Source of the DNA: Fibrobacter sp. UBA7003
GTDB taxonomy: Bacteria; Fibrobacterota; Fibrobacteria; Fibrobacterales; Fibrobacteraceae
Direction of reading: 5' to 3'
Length of the DNA stretch: 60,850 bases
Assembly: GCA_002449765.1 (NCBI GenBank)
Contig: DJXN01000007.1
Coordinates: forward strand, 97,101-157,950
In this document: positions 15,685 to 23,989 of the stretch, piece after piece
How the letters are laid out: the number at the start of each line of letters is the position of its first letter
Position numbering within the stretch: position 1 is the stretch's first letter
The notes under the pieces: generated by a model
Database searches by the model: none
What the model saw: only the letters and a program-made list of their open reading frames with translations
What the model was told of the DNA's origin: nothing
Translations under genes and position numbers: made by a program

Positions 15685-17023
15685 TGTTAATTTTCCCCGC
15701 ATGTCTGAAAGCACTATCAATCTTAAAACGATTGGTCTTTTGGTAGATTTCCTCTTTCTGTCCACCTAAACTAATACTACGTAAATATACACTACGGGGA
15801 TTATTGTTTGCTTGAATTCCCGAAAGGCGAATATATCTGTTTGCCGCATTAGTTGTCGTGTACATCAATGATTCCTTCTTGATCATTTCAAGAGGGCGCA
15901 AGTTATGGGAGGTGAATAACAAACGACCTTTAGCTTTTTCATCAATAATGTCTAAAATCTCACCCAACAAAAATTCAAAGACGCCAGCATCCAATTCGTC
16001 AACAGCAAGGAAAGTCGTAGGGTCGTTATAGACAGAAATAAGAATGCTTAGAATAGAGATAATTTTCTTTACACCTTCGGATTCGTAACGCAAGGGAATT
16101 TCTGCTGCATTGCTCTTTTTAGAAAGAAGTTCAAAACGGACTCCTTCTTTTCCATCTTGAGTCTGTTGGGGACCTTCATTTTTGACAATAACATTGAGTC
16201 CAGGAATGATTTCTTTAAGGACAATGTTCATTTCTTCAAAAGATTTTTCTATAAGCGCGAAGAGATCTTTGGGAAAGATTGATGGGTTTTGAAGATTAAT
16301 AGGAAGTGATCCGAAAGAAACGTTTTTATCTTCTTCATGCCTAAAGTTGAAAGGCAGTGCAAAATTGATATTGAAAGGACTTCTTCCGCAACTTTTGATT
16401 ACAAATAAGAAAACCTGGGCAAATAAACGAATTTTATCAATAGCACTAAGTTTTGCAACAGGACTGTTTTCGGCTTTTTTTACGAATTCTCTAAAATCCT
16501 TTGAAAATAGTAAGGAACGATGCTCTCTAGAGGCCATTTCTTTGAGCACTTCAAACTTAATTGTCGATTCTTTGGAAGCGAAAGCAAATTTCCAATCTTC
16601 AGAAGGGGTTATCCATGAATTCTCCTGAGATTTGTCGAAGCAGATAATTTGAGAAAACTTTCGTTTGCCGACTTTCTTTTCAAGAATCTGTTCATAAACA
16701 ATTTCAACGCCTTGCGGGCAACGCTGAAATCTGAAAACATATTCCACAATACTTTCTGCCAATCCATCTTCATTAAAAAAGTCAAAAGACAAGGCACATT
16801 CAGCAAAGTCAGAATCACTTTTTATAAAATTTTCGGTAGATGCAGGAAGAGCTTCGCCGTTTGCAACCATCTGGAATATTTCTAGAGCATCCACAAGTGC
16901 AGTTTTTCCAGAACCGTTTTGGCCGTAAATACCAAGAATATTGTTCTTGAAATCGACAGAACCAAAACTCACATTCTTAAAATTCGTGAGAGAAAGAGAC
17001 TTGATTTGGATAAACGGATTCAT
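15671..17023 (-). CDS. AAA15-type (SMC/RecF-like) ATPase
   Basis: A 450-residue ABC/SMC-class ATPase. Residues 6-45 hold the RecF-like N-terminus and Walker A (SLTNFKNVSFGSVDFKNNIL, GIYGQNGSGKTALVDALEIF). The C-terminal part has the signature-like region RYESEGVKKIISIL, Walker B TTFLAVDELDAGVFE and a D/H-loop region LLFTSHNLRPLE. Such ATPases (COG1106) pair with TOPRIM or RloB-like proteins in anti-phage modules (AbiL, RloAB, PARIS). It is the first gene of the operon AAA, TOPRIM, giant helicase, UvrD helicase. Two palindromes upstream (17048-17062 and 17110-17124) probably control it. No ribosome site is evident before the ATG at 17023. Confidence 0.85.
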   Translation of the reverse strand: MNPFIQIKSLSLTNFKNVSFGSVDFKNNILGIYGQNGSGKTALVDALEIFQMVANGEALPASTENFIKSDSDFAECALSFDFFNEDGLAESIVEYVFRFQRCPQGVEIVYEQILEKKVGKRKFSQIICFDKSQENSWITPSEDWKFAFASKESTIKFEVLKEMASREHRSLLFSKDFREFVKKAENSPVAKLSAIDKIRLFAQVFLFVIKSCGRSPFNINFALPFNFRHEEDKNVSFGSLPINLQNPSIFPKDLFALIEKSFEEMNIVLKEIIPGLNVIVKNEGPQQTQDGKEGVRFELLSKKSNAAEIPLRYESEGVKKIISILSILISVYNDPTTFLAVDELDAGVFEFLLGEILDIIDEKAKGRLLFTSHNLRPLEMIKKESLMYTTTNAANRYIRLSGIQANNNPRSVYLRSISLGGQKEEIYQKTNRFKIDSAFRHAGKINNAQS

Positions 17024-17047
17024 AATTTTTTAGAAATAGAATAAAAG

Positions 17048-17062
17048 TATACAAAATGTATA
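17048..17062. promoter_or_regulatory. Operator-like palindrome A upstream of the AAA operon
   Basis: TATACA-AAA-TGTATA, a perfect 15-bp palindrome 25 bp before the AAA start. It fits the pattern TAYACA-N3-TGTRTA shared with 17110-17124 and 18557-18571. Confidence 0.6.
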
Positions 17063-17109
17063 AAAATTTTCTAAAAAAATCAAAAAGTTGCATAAAAATT
17101 ATCGAAAAT

Positions 17110-17124
17110 TATACAAAATGTATC
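17110..17124. promoter_or_regulatory. Operator-like palindrome B upstream of the AAA operon
   Basis: TATACA-AAA-TGTATC, one mismatch from a perfect palindrome; 13 of its bases repeat palindrome A, 62 bp away. The spacing is close to six helical turns, which would place both sites on one face of the DNA. Confidence 0.55.
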
Positions 17125-17134
17125 AAAATTTGAC

Positions 17135-17539
17135 CTATTTTGCGCCATCGACAATGGCGAATCGCCCTAGTTCAGCCACCAATTCCATGGTGTCCTTTTT
17201 ATAAATGTTCAAACAGACGTTTGACGGTCCTTTGAGTAACAGTCCCACATTTAGAGGTAGCGGGAAGTGTGTGGCGCCGTCTTTCTTTATCTCAAGAGTC
17301 ATCTCTGGAACAAGGGATTTGCCATTGTCAACTTCATCTTTGACAATGTATAAACCGGCGTCTGTTTCGCGATCGACCTCAAGGGTAGAAAAAATGCTGA
17401 GGAAAACGGGGTTAATCCAGCGGGTTTCTGCAGGCAAGTTATTGACAATGGCGTCTGTGCCGAACACGCCAATCAGCATGAACTTTCCCGTGTTTTCTTG
17501 ACGAACCTGTTCGCAGAGAACAAAAGATTTAACCTTCAT
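17135..17539 (-). CDS. DUF6941-like small protein
   Basis: A 134-residue protein beginning MKVKSFVLCEQVRQENTGKF, followed by MLIGVFG; this start pattern resembles the uncharacterised DUF6941 family (from memory, not searched). The remainder is predicted beta-rich with no catalytic motif. The start at 17539 has a strong GGAGG ribosome site; an earlier in-frame ATG at 17605 lies inside the upstream gene. It starts one base after the stop of the zinc-ribbon/HTH gene, so it is the third gene of that operon. Its role is unknown; it may be a sensor or partner of that regulator. Confidence 0.65.
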   Translation of the reverse strand: MKVKSFVLCEQVRQENTGKFMLIGVFGTDAIVNNLPAETRWINPVFLSIFSTLEVDRETDAGLYIVKDEVDNGKSLVPEMTLEIKKDGATHFPLPLNVGLLLKGPSNVCLNIYKKDTMELVAELGRFAIVDGAK

Positions 17540-17540
17540 T

Positions 17541-18125
17541 TTATACCTCCAACAAAGCCGGTTGGGCGAAATTGGCCAATCCAGAATTTTCAGTATTTTC
17601 AACATTATTCATTGCAACAACTCCGAATGCGGAGAAAGAATCCGTATTCACATAGAAAGACTTTGCTGCAGAACTCATTGCAGCAATCTTATCCAACGTC
17701 TTTTTGACAATGGCCTTGCGGGCATATGCTTCATTAAAGCCTGCCTCCGCAGCAAGGGTCAGTTCTGGCAAAATGGACATAAAGCGGGACAGCGCGATAG
17801 CAGCTGCTGACAGCTGGACTCCTTGCTTCCAGCGGTTGATGGTATGCGGTGCCAAGTTCAAGGCACGTTCTAGGCGGCTGTCGGAATAGCCACTTTCATT
17901 CACCTTTTTCAGCAGGGCGGGGACGCTTTCCTTTGCTCGCTCAAGCATCCTGCTTTGTACGATTTTCTTCGGTTCGGAATCCAGCAGAATGTCCGACAGG
18001 CAGTCCTTGCAATGGCATACGGAGATTTCTTGCAGAACAGATTCCGCGAAAGGGACTGACAGTTTTCTGTAGTCCTTTTTAATCTCGATATTTTCAGAAT
18101 CGCAAACAGGGCATTTTGTAGTCAT
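17541..18125 (-). CDS. Zinc-ribbon plus HTH regulator (MqsA/YgiT-like)
   Basis: A 194-residue protein. The N-terminal zinc ribbon has two Cys pairs (CPVC at residue 5, CHCKDC near 34). Residues ~75-115 form a helix-turn-helix (SGYSDSRLERALNLAPHTIN, RWKQG, LSAAAIALSRFM). This is the layout of MqsA/YgiT-type antitoxins, which repress their own operon. The C-terminal 80 residues have no clear motif. It is the second gene of a three-gene operon: the preceding 136-residue gene ends 8 nt upstream and could be the toxin partner. It is the best candidate to bind the TAYACA-N3-TGTRTA palindromes here. Confidence 0.75.
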   Translation of the reverse strand: MTTKCPVCDSENIEIKKDYRKLSVPFAESVLQEISVCHCKDCLSDILLDSEPKKIVQSRMLERAKESVPALLKKVNESGYSDSRLERALNLAPHTINRWKQGVQLSAAAIALSRFMSILPELTLAAEAGFNEAYARKAIVKKTLDKIAAMSSAAKSFYVNTDSFSAFGVVAMNNVENTENSGLANFAQPALLEV

Positions 18126-18133
18126 AAGAACCT

Positions 18134-18544
18134 CTATAGTGTCGGGAAACGGTTATCCATCTTTAATGATTTAATGAACATTATCGTGATAATCTTTTCA
18201 TCCTTTTGGTTGATCTTTTCGCATAAAGCTAGGTAGTAGTGTTGATCATCGTAGGGAATGCTGTAGGCGTATACCGGAGTTCCGACAACGCCGACTTCAG
18301 GTCTGCGTAGGGGTTTGGGTTTGAGACATTCGGGAATTTCCTTGATCTGTAAAAGCCATCGACAAATATCCTCGCGGGGATTGATAATATTCAGTCGGTA
18401 GCTCACCTCTTCGGTTGGGGCCTTGGCGTATAACTGAATCCGTGCACGCTTCCTTTTGCAGTAATCCAGCAGTTGCAACCATATTTCGACAGGGTCCTTC
18501 GGAGGTGTGGAAAAGGCTACGATTTCGTCGTTTTGCGCTTCCAT
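18134..18544 (-). CDS. Unknown 136-residue protein, first gene of the HTH operon
   Basis: Not recognised. It contains a basic stretch (YCKRKRARIQLY), a segment INPREDICRWLLQIKEIPEC, and a C-terminal hydrophobic-basic end (IITIMFIKSLKMDNRFPTL). Its size, its position directly before a zinc-ribbon/HTH antitoxin-like gene (8-nt gap) and a palindrome next to its start fit a toxin in an autoregulated toxin-antitoxin operon, but no toxin motif is visible. The start at 18544 has a good AGGAGG ribosome site. It could equally be an accessory protein of the adjacent defence operon. Confidence 0.6.
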   Translation of the reverse strand: MEAQNDEIVAFSTPPKDPVEIWLQLLDYCKRKRARIQLYAKAPTEEVSYRLNIINPREDICRWLLQIKEIPECLKPKPLRRPEVGVVGTPVYAYSIPYDDQHYYLALCEKINQKDEKIITIMFIKSLKMDNRFPTL

Positions 18545-18555
18545 ACGCCTCCTAT

Positions 18556-18572
18556 TTACACATTATGTGTAA
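18556..18572. promoter_or_regulatory. Operator-like palindrome C at the HTH operon promoter
   Basis: TTACACATTATGTGTAA is a perfect 17-bp palindrome 12 bp before the start codon, directly upstream of the ribosome site. On the minus strand a CATAAT -10-like hexamer lies inside it, with TTGTCA 18 nt upstream as a possible -35. A bound protein would block RNA polymerase. It has the same TAYACA-N3-TGTRTA form as palindromes A and B. Confidence 0.6.
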
Positions 18573-18969
18573 TAATATACAATTTTGACAACAAAAAGAC
18601 AACCCCAACGGGCATAAAAACCTCCAAAACAGCATTTTTAGGTGATATAGAGAATGGGGCCGACTTAGGGCAAACAGGGGTACAAGCATATAATTCCTTT
18701 CCGCAGACAAGCGTGAAACTGCGGTTTATACTGCACAAATATATACTAAAATAAAAGCTCTGTCAAGCCTTTCCGTTCATTTTTAACAAAAATGCGAAAA
18801 AGTGTTCTAGGTTTTGCTCGGCCAAACTAGTACACCGAGAACGTAATAAAAAAGGTAGGAAAAAAGACTTGGGTATTAAACGCTGTTAGAATATATTACA
18901 AAGTAATTTATAATTGTAGTTTCAGTCGTATCTGCGACAAAAATTCACCTAGAAAAAAGGATGTCTCCA
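18573..18969. other. Divergent intergenic region, about 400 bp
   Basis: An AT-rich stretch between the HTH operon (minus) and the DUF2971-like gene (plus). It holds the -35-like TTGTCA of the HTH operon, a half-site TATACA at 18576-18581, and a stem CCGCAG/CTGCGG with a 12-nt loop at 18701-18724. No ORF with a plausible start and no RNA gene was recognised. Confidence 0.4.
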
Positions 18970-19872
18970 ATGAATCCATACAATCCATATAAAATCACTC
19001 CAGAAGAACTCAACGCCTTTGCGCAGACTTTGTATAATTATGGAGTTCAAGACGATCAGAAAAGGCCTCTTAGCTTCAACATTAATAATTTTAGGGTAAT
19101 GGGAGGTCTAGTTGTAGATCTCGAAGGTGAAGTAGAGCGGGCTATTATAGATAATCTTTACACCCCTATTAAAGAAGGTGTTTTTTACCATTACACTAGT
19201 ACGGACGCAGCCATAAACATTCTCACTGAAAAGAAAATTCGATTTCATCCCATTATATATCGATTTAATGATAGTGAACTAGAACAAATTGATTCCCTTA
19301 CTAATGACAAATCATATAGAATTCACCTTGCAAACAAATACTTCTATTTGTCACTTACGGATTCACAAATCAGCGATGCCGAAGAAATCGCATTTTATCA
19401 AAAATTTGGTCGTGGTGATGGAACCCGTTTGAAGATTCGTTTAACGTGTGAAAATGACATGTGTCGTAAAATGAACTATGACGTTAATATTTTGAATGTC
19501 TTTTCTGCCTTAAATGACTGCGCCAAAAGTTTTGGTTACATGAAAGGCTTTATGGTGAATCAATATTCGCGTTTTCTTGCCTACCTTCTACCAGAAGGCT
19601 ATCGGGATGAAAAGGAAACTAGAGCATTGTACATAAACAATTTAAACGATGTTCGCGAATATTGGGGACAATTGAACGTTGATATTACGCCAGAACTAGA
19701 AAATAAATTCAAGCAAAAAAAAATAGATCCAAATACAAATAAGCAATTTGTTGAATTTGAATTGGGTGTAAGCGATTTTGGTTATAAATTTGAAATTCTT
19801 GAAGTGCATGCTCCTTCTAGTGAAATTGACAAAATTCCCACAGGATGCTATAAAATAACATCAAGAATATAA
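18970..19872 (+). CDS. DUF2971-like protein
   Basis: A 300-residue, very AT-rich gene. Near residue 70 it contains VFYHYTSTDAAINILTEKKI, the typical entry of DUF2971-type proteins (HYTS then IL...xxIRF), followed by a beta-rich region and a late segment DEKETRALYINN also common in that family. DUF2971 genes are frequent in defence islands and mobile regions; biochemical function is unknown. The start at 18970 is preferred over the ATG at 18961 because AAGGA lies 8 nt before it, whereas at 18961 the same purine stretch touches the start codon. It has its own terminator at 19942-19970 and stands alone. Confidence 0.65.
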   Translation: MNPYNPYKITPEELNAFAQTLYNYGVQDDQKRPLSFNINNFRVMGGLVVDLEGEVERAIIDNLYTPIKEGVFYHYTSTDAAINILTEKKIRFHPIIYRFNDSELEQIDSLTNDKSYRIHLANKYFYLSLTDSQISDAEEIAFYQKFGRGDGTRLKIRLTCENDMCRKMNYDVNILNVFSALNDCAKSFGYMKGFMVNQYSRFLAYLLPEGYRDEKETRALYINNLNDVREYWGQLNVDITPELENKFKQKKIDPNTNKQFVEFELGVSDFGYKFEILEVHAPSSEIDKIPTGCYKITSRI

Positions 19873-19941
19873 AAGTAAATTGAATATAATTGTGTGCCGA
19901 ACCTATAAGAAAAGGTTAAATCAAGTTTGGGCCATAGTAAA

Positions 19942-19970
19942 AGCTACCGGATGATTCGGTAGCTCTTTTT
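19942..19970. terminator. Intrinsic terminator after the DUF2971-like gene
   Basis: AGCTACCG-GATGATT-CGGTAGCT is followed by CTTTTTTC on the plus strand; 8 bp of perfect stem. It lies 69 bp after the stop codon and before the convergent 180-residue gene. Confidence 0.8.
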
Positions 19971-19995
19971 TCTTTAAAAAAGATTTGGCACTTAT

Positions 19996-20538
19996 TTATA
20001 TTTTTAATGTTGAATTATTTCGGTTGCTTAACTGATGACAGAAAAAATCTAGCGAAGCATTCCAGAATTTATGCACTTTGTCAGTGTCGTCAGGCAATCT
20101 TTCCCAATTAGTAGGGATAACGACTTCCTGATGAAAGTGAGGCCCCTCTGGACAAAGGGGATTCGGGGCATCAACAACGGCAACGAGAATCCAGATTTTA
20201 TTTGCGTCTTGTTCCAAACGAATAGAAATCTCTTCTATCCCAGCAAATGCTTCTTGTCCTGCTAAAGACTTTGCATAATTTCTAGCGTGCGTTTCTGAAA
20301 CGGCTAGGGCTTTTATACAAAATGTTATTGCTTGGTCATTATCGGGATTATTGAAATCGTATATTCGTTGCCCGTTTATTACGTTAGCAAGCAAGCATAT
20401 AGAATTTGTGCTTATGCGGATTGCTGCAATAATGACGTTGTCAGAGGTTCGTTTAAACGCCTTGAAATCAGGATTTTGACCCGACAAGGCAATGCATCTA
20501 CATTGGGAAAATAAATTTTCTAAATCAGTTAAAGTCAT
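19996..20538 (-). CDS. Unknown 180-residue protein
   Basis: Not recognised. The sequence has mixed alpha/beta character with GQNPDFKAFKR near the N-terminus and a C-terminal segment CPEGPHFHQEVVIPTNWE; no membrane segment or signal peptide. The start at 20538 has an AAAGGA ribosome site. It lies 78 bp downstream of the DUF262/DUF1524 gene on the same strand; the AT-rich gap may contain its own promoter. Membership in the island is positional only. Confidence 0.55.
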   Translation of the reverse strand: MTLTDLENLFSQCRCIALSGQNPDFKAFKRTSDNVIIAAIRISTNSICLLANVINGQRIYDFNNPDNDQAITFCIKALAVSETHARNYAKSLAGQEAFAGIEEISIRLEQDANKIWILVAVVDAPNPLCPEGPHFHQEVVIPTNWERLPDDTDKVHKFWNASLDFFCHQLSNRNNSTLKI

Positions 20539-20616
20539 GTTTTTCCTTTTTTTGACTAGATATGTTTTAATATAAATTAAACTAACTCAAATAAATGTAA
20601 AATTGTAAATTACAAT

Positions 20617-22587
20617 CTAGTCTCCGATCAATGTCCTGTCAGCAAGGATTTTCTTCATCAGCGCGCCGTGTTTATTAATGGAATCTTCGTTCCATTCCTC
20701 ATAATCCATCATAAGTCGCTGTTTAATGCTATCGATGGAGGCTTTTTGGCCATCTTTTGGCTTGCTGTAGAAGTCTTTCTTTGCTTTGGGAAGGTGATTA
20801 CTTAAGCGGGAGTTGTCCCCACCGCTGATTAGACAAAGATTTCCAAAATTGTCCACATTCGATACGGTGTGGTCGGGGTCGTCAATTGGATGGCGCGGAT
20901 AGTAATGTTCGACGGAACTGTGGTAACCAAATTGATATGCGTTTATTAGGCTGGCACTCGATGTCTTGATTTCTTTTCCTTCTCCAATATACTTGTGTAC
21001 ATATTTGCAATCAGTCCACAATAGATAGTCCATATAGTTGAACACAAAGTTGTCAACATCGACACCTTTGTCTAGTTTCTTCCAATTTAAGTCGCTGTTT
21101 ATTGAAACACTATTGTTCTGATCTATAATCTGTTCAAAAGACTCTGAATTCGTTGCTACATATCTATCAAAGAAATAGGCCTTGGCAAGATTTTCCAAGA
21201 AATTCAAGTATTCCGTTGCTGTTAACGCCTTTTCATCTTTTTCGTAGAAAAATTTTAGTGCGGCGTAGATCCAGTACTTGTAACCCTGAGATGGAACGGA
21301 CACGTGGAAAACCGAGAGTAACTGTGTTATTCGACTTATTTCTGGGCCGTTTCCTTCAGGAGCAAATGTCGTATCCTTATAGTTGACACGTTTGCTGGGG
21401 AAATACAACTTGCTCAACGACCATGCGTCGCCTTCTCTTTTGATTATAAACTTGTCGAAAAGGAACTTGCACCTTAATAAACAGTATCCAAAATCCTTGA
21501 CGAATTCAACACTGGCGTCTTTGACATATTTTTCGAAAGAATCAATAAGTTGTTTATCGTCCAAAGGAATTGAAGAATCTCCGGTCTTTATACGGAGAAC
21601 AATTAATAAAAAGTTCGGGAATGTTATTAAAGAATTAAAACGTCTATTTGTATCATCTATGTTGCCTTCTTCTTCTATTGGGCTTAATTCTATTTGCTTC
21701 TTTCCGATGATTTGATTTATATTCAGGCCGGCTTTAGGCGATCCATCTGAGTTTGGCGCTTTTAGTGCTTCATATACAGCTTCTAAAGGCTGAAGAAAAT
21801 TCCATTTATTTTCATCATCGTTGTTAAATCCGAAAATTTTAGAGCGAATATCTTTTTCAGACTCCTTGGAATTTGTTGTAAAAAGCATCTGAATGTAACG
21901 ATCCAAATTAGAGCATTTTTCCCAGATTTCGCTAAATGCATATTGGGCGTCTTTGTCCGTTTCTAGACACTTGATGAAGTAACTCTTGAGGATTTCATGC
22001 TTTTCAAGTTGCTCACCACGATTGTTCATTATTTCAAAATAATGATTTAAGTCGGTATCTTCTGGAACCTGTACGCGGAAGATGATGACTTTTTGCAACA
22101 AGTAATCCTTAAATTCTTCAAAAGATAATTCTTCGTCGGAAAGAATCAATCCCAACGCTTTTATCGCATTGTCGTAGCCTTCGCATATTTCGGTTGCGTA
22201 ATCTTCTTTATTGTCTAAAGGCTTTGAATACAGCATTCGTAATGCGTCGGAAGAATCCTTTCTACTATCGAAATCTAGGATGTCATTGAAAGTAAAAGAA
22301 ACTTTTTTATCATGTTTCAATGCATCTAATAGTAGAGATAAGGTTGTCAGTCGCTGTTGTCCATCAATTACCTCAAAAAGATAATCATCTCTTTGGAATG
22401 TAATTAGCGTTCCGATATAATAGTTTTTGTCCGGACTTTTCTTCTTATAGTCAACGACATCCCTGATTAATTGGCTTATATGCGTATATTTCCAGGCGTA
22501 TTTTCGCTGGTAAATGGGAATGATGTATTTATCGCTGTTTTCGCAAAAAATCTTATTCAAGGAGAGCTCTTCAACATGATCATTCAT
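20617..22587 (-). CDS. DUF262-DUF1524 protein (GmrSD-type restriction enzyme)
   Basis: A 656-residue protein. The N-terminal DUF262 domain shows the family signature: YIIPIYQRKYAW near residue 20 and FEVIDGQQRLTTL near 80, the DGQQR nucleotide-binding motif. The C-terminal DUF1524 domain has an HNH-like pattern: VEHYYPRHP near residue 560 and NFGNLCLISGGDNSRLSN, with NHLPKAK after it. GmrSD is a type IV, NTP-dependent restriction enzyme that cuts modified phage DNA; both halves are fused here. It overlaps the preceding DUF262 gene by 8 nt and ends the drmD operon. Confidence 0.85.
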   Translation of the reverse strand: MNDHVEELSLNKIFCENSDKYIIPIYQRKYAWKYTHISQLIRDVVDYKKKSPDKNYYIGTLITFQRDDYLFEVIDGQQRLTTLSLLLDALKHDKKVSFTFNDILDFDSRKDSSDALRMLYSKPLDNKEDYATEICEGYDNAIKALGLILSDEELSFEEFKDYLLQKVIIFRVQVPEDTDLNHYFEIMNNRGEQLEKHEILKSYFIKCLETDKDAQYAFSEIWEKCSNLDRYIQMLFTTNSKESEKDIRSKIFGFNNDDENKWNFLQPLEAVYEALKAPNSDGSPKAGLNINQIIGKKQIELSPIEEEGNIDDTNRRFNSLITFPNFLLIVLRIKTGDSSIPLDDKQLIDSFEKYVKDASVEFVKDFGYCLLRCKFLFDKFIIKREGDAWSLSKLYFPSKRVNYKDTTFAPEGNGPEISRITQLLSVFHVSVPSQGYKYWIYAALKFFYEKDEKALTATEYLNFLENLAKAYFFDRYVATNSESFEQIIDQNNSVSINSDLNWKKLDKGVDVDNFVFNYMDYLLWTDCKYVHKYIGEGKEIKTSSASLINAYQFGYHSSVEHYYPRHPIDDPDHTVSNVDNFGNLCLISGGDNSRLSNHLPKAKKDFYSKPKDGQKASIDSIKQRLMMDYEEWNEDSINKHGALMKKILADRTLIGD

Positions 22588-23983
22588 AACACTTGCGCTC
22601 CTTAAATAAATTGATAATAGTATCCACTTTTGTCGGTTTGGATTTTTCTTTTATGTTTGCTGAAATTATAATGCCTTGACGCATATTTAAAATTTCGTAT
22701 GGCGATACCGCTTCTCGAATTTTTCTGAAAAGCGGCACAACACTATGGCCAGAACCCATGCCATAATTGTCTATAGCGACAGGCTTGATTTCGTGGAGTA
22801 TTAATCGTAGGCGATATGCCCACAAGAAAATAACGCTTATTGCCTTGTCGAATTCAAAAAAGCCGAATCGGTCCACATAATACAATAAGGCGGTATAGAA
22901 CATGTTCCGAATATATTTGTCGCCTTTTCTGTCCGCCCCTTCATATGCAAAAATATTTTTTATGACTTTTTCTCCAAACGGGCTGCTATCCCTAAGAGGG
23001 ATATTGTCATTATATTTTGAGAAAATTTGATTTTTCAAATCTTCATAATGGGAAATCATTTCGAAAAATCTTTTCCCATTGACCACAGGTTGGTCTATTT
23101 GAAATGGATATTCCGCAATCTTTCGATTGATTTTACGATAGCAGGATGCATTATATTCATCGGTATAGAAATTTGCAATTCTTAGAGACTCGGTATAGGG
23201 GTAGTCTTCGTGAACGTCTGGACTTACGCCTTTGAATATGTTTGCATCCTTTTTCTGAAAAGAAGCTGCGGAATAATTTCGTCCCCAATTCTTTATTCGG
23301 AACAGATATTGTGCAAAGAGTTCTTCAAGTTCGTTGTCATCGATTCCTTCCCATTCTTTGACAACGGCTTTCCTTTCGTCTTCACTAAACCCTTTGCTCA
23401 TTTCCCTCAAATGGAAAGCCTTTAGCAAGTCATGTGGTTTTAGGTCCTCTCCACGGCTGTTTTGTGAATCGAAGAATTGGAATGCTTCCGTGATTTCTGT
23501 TAACTGAACAAATACAAATTGGCATTTGTAGAAGAAAAACTTGATCGCCTCTTTGTCGAACTCTGCAATTCTTTGATTGATTAAACGGTAGTTATCGGCA
23601 ATATTCTTTTGAGAGAGCTCGCTTTGAAATTTGAATTCTGATTGGGGTTTATAGTTGTGTGTTAAAGTCTCGCCAGATGCAAGCAAAAAATCAATGTAGT
23701 CGCTTTTGCCCTCAATGAAATCAAGCAGTGCTAATGCTAATAAAGTTACGGTTATCGTTCTTTGTTGACCGTCAACAATGTTGAGTAAACCGCCGTCCTC
23801 ATGAAAAACGATGGTTCCTAATCGATATGCAGATTTCTTCTTGCTGCAATTTTCTAGAATATCGTCAATCAGTTGATTGACGTTTTCCTCTGTCCATTTG
23901 TATGGGCGTTGGTAAGGAGGAATGGAAAGATTCTTCTTGGCAAGAAGTTGTTTAATTGAAATTATGCCGCTGTTGAGACTCAT
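22580..23983 (-). CDS. DUF262 (GmrS-like) protein without visible nuclease domain
   Basis: A 467-residue protein with DUF262 signatures: LSIPPYQRPYKW near residue 20, and LLNIVDGQQRTITVTLLALA near 70. The rest is largely helical, and no HNH or DUF1524 motif is visible, unlike its downstream neighbour. It may be a regulatory or ATPase partner to the fused protein, giving a two-component DUF262 module. It starts 6 nt after the 225-residue gene and overlaps the next gene by 8 nt, so the three are translated as a block. Confidence 0.8.
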   Translation of the reverse strand: MSLNSGIISIKQLLAKKNLSIPPYQRPYKWTEENVNQLIDDILENCSKKKSAYRLGTIVFHEDGGLLNIVDGQQRTITVTLLALALLDFIEGKSDYIDFLLASGETLTHNYKPQSEFKFQSELSQKNIADNYRLINQRIAEFDKEAIKFFFYKCQFVFVQLTEITEAFQFFDSQNSRGEDLKPHDLLKAFHLREMSKGFSEDERKAVVKEWEGIDDNELEELFAQYLFRIKNWGRNYSAASFQKKDANIFKGVSPDVHEDYPYTESLRIANFYTDEYNASCYRKINRKIAEYPFQIDQPVVNGKRFFEMISHYEDLKNQIFSKYNDNIPLRDSSPFGEKVIKNIFAYEGADRKGDKYIRNMFYTALLYYVDRFGFFEFDKAISVIFLWAYRLRLILHEIKPVAIDNYGMGSGHSVVPLFRKIREAVSPYEILNMRQGIIISANIKEKSKPTKVDTIINLFKERKCYE

Positions 23984-23989
23984 AGATAA

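Noticed and set aside
14947..17023. Firm call of PARIS (AriA/AriB)
   Set aside because: Fold and layout fit, but AbiL and RloAB fit equally by eye, and the pair sits in an operon with helicases. Needs HMM scores.
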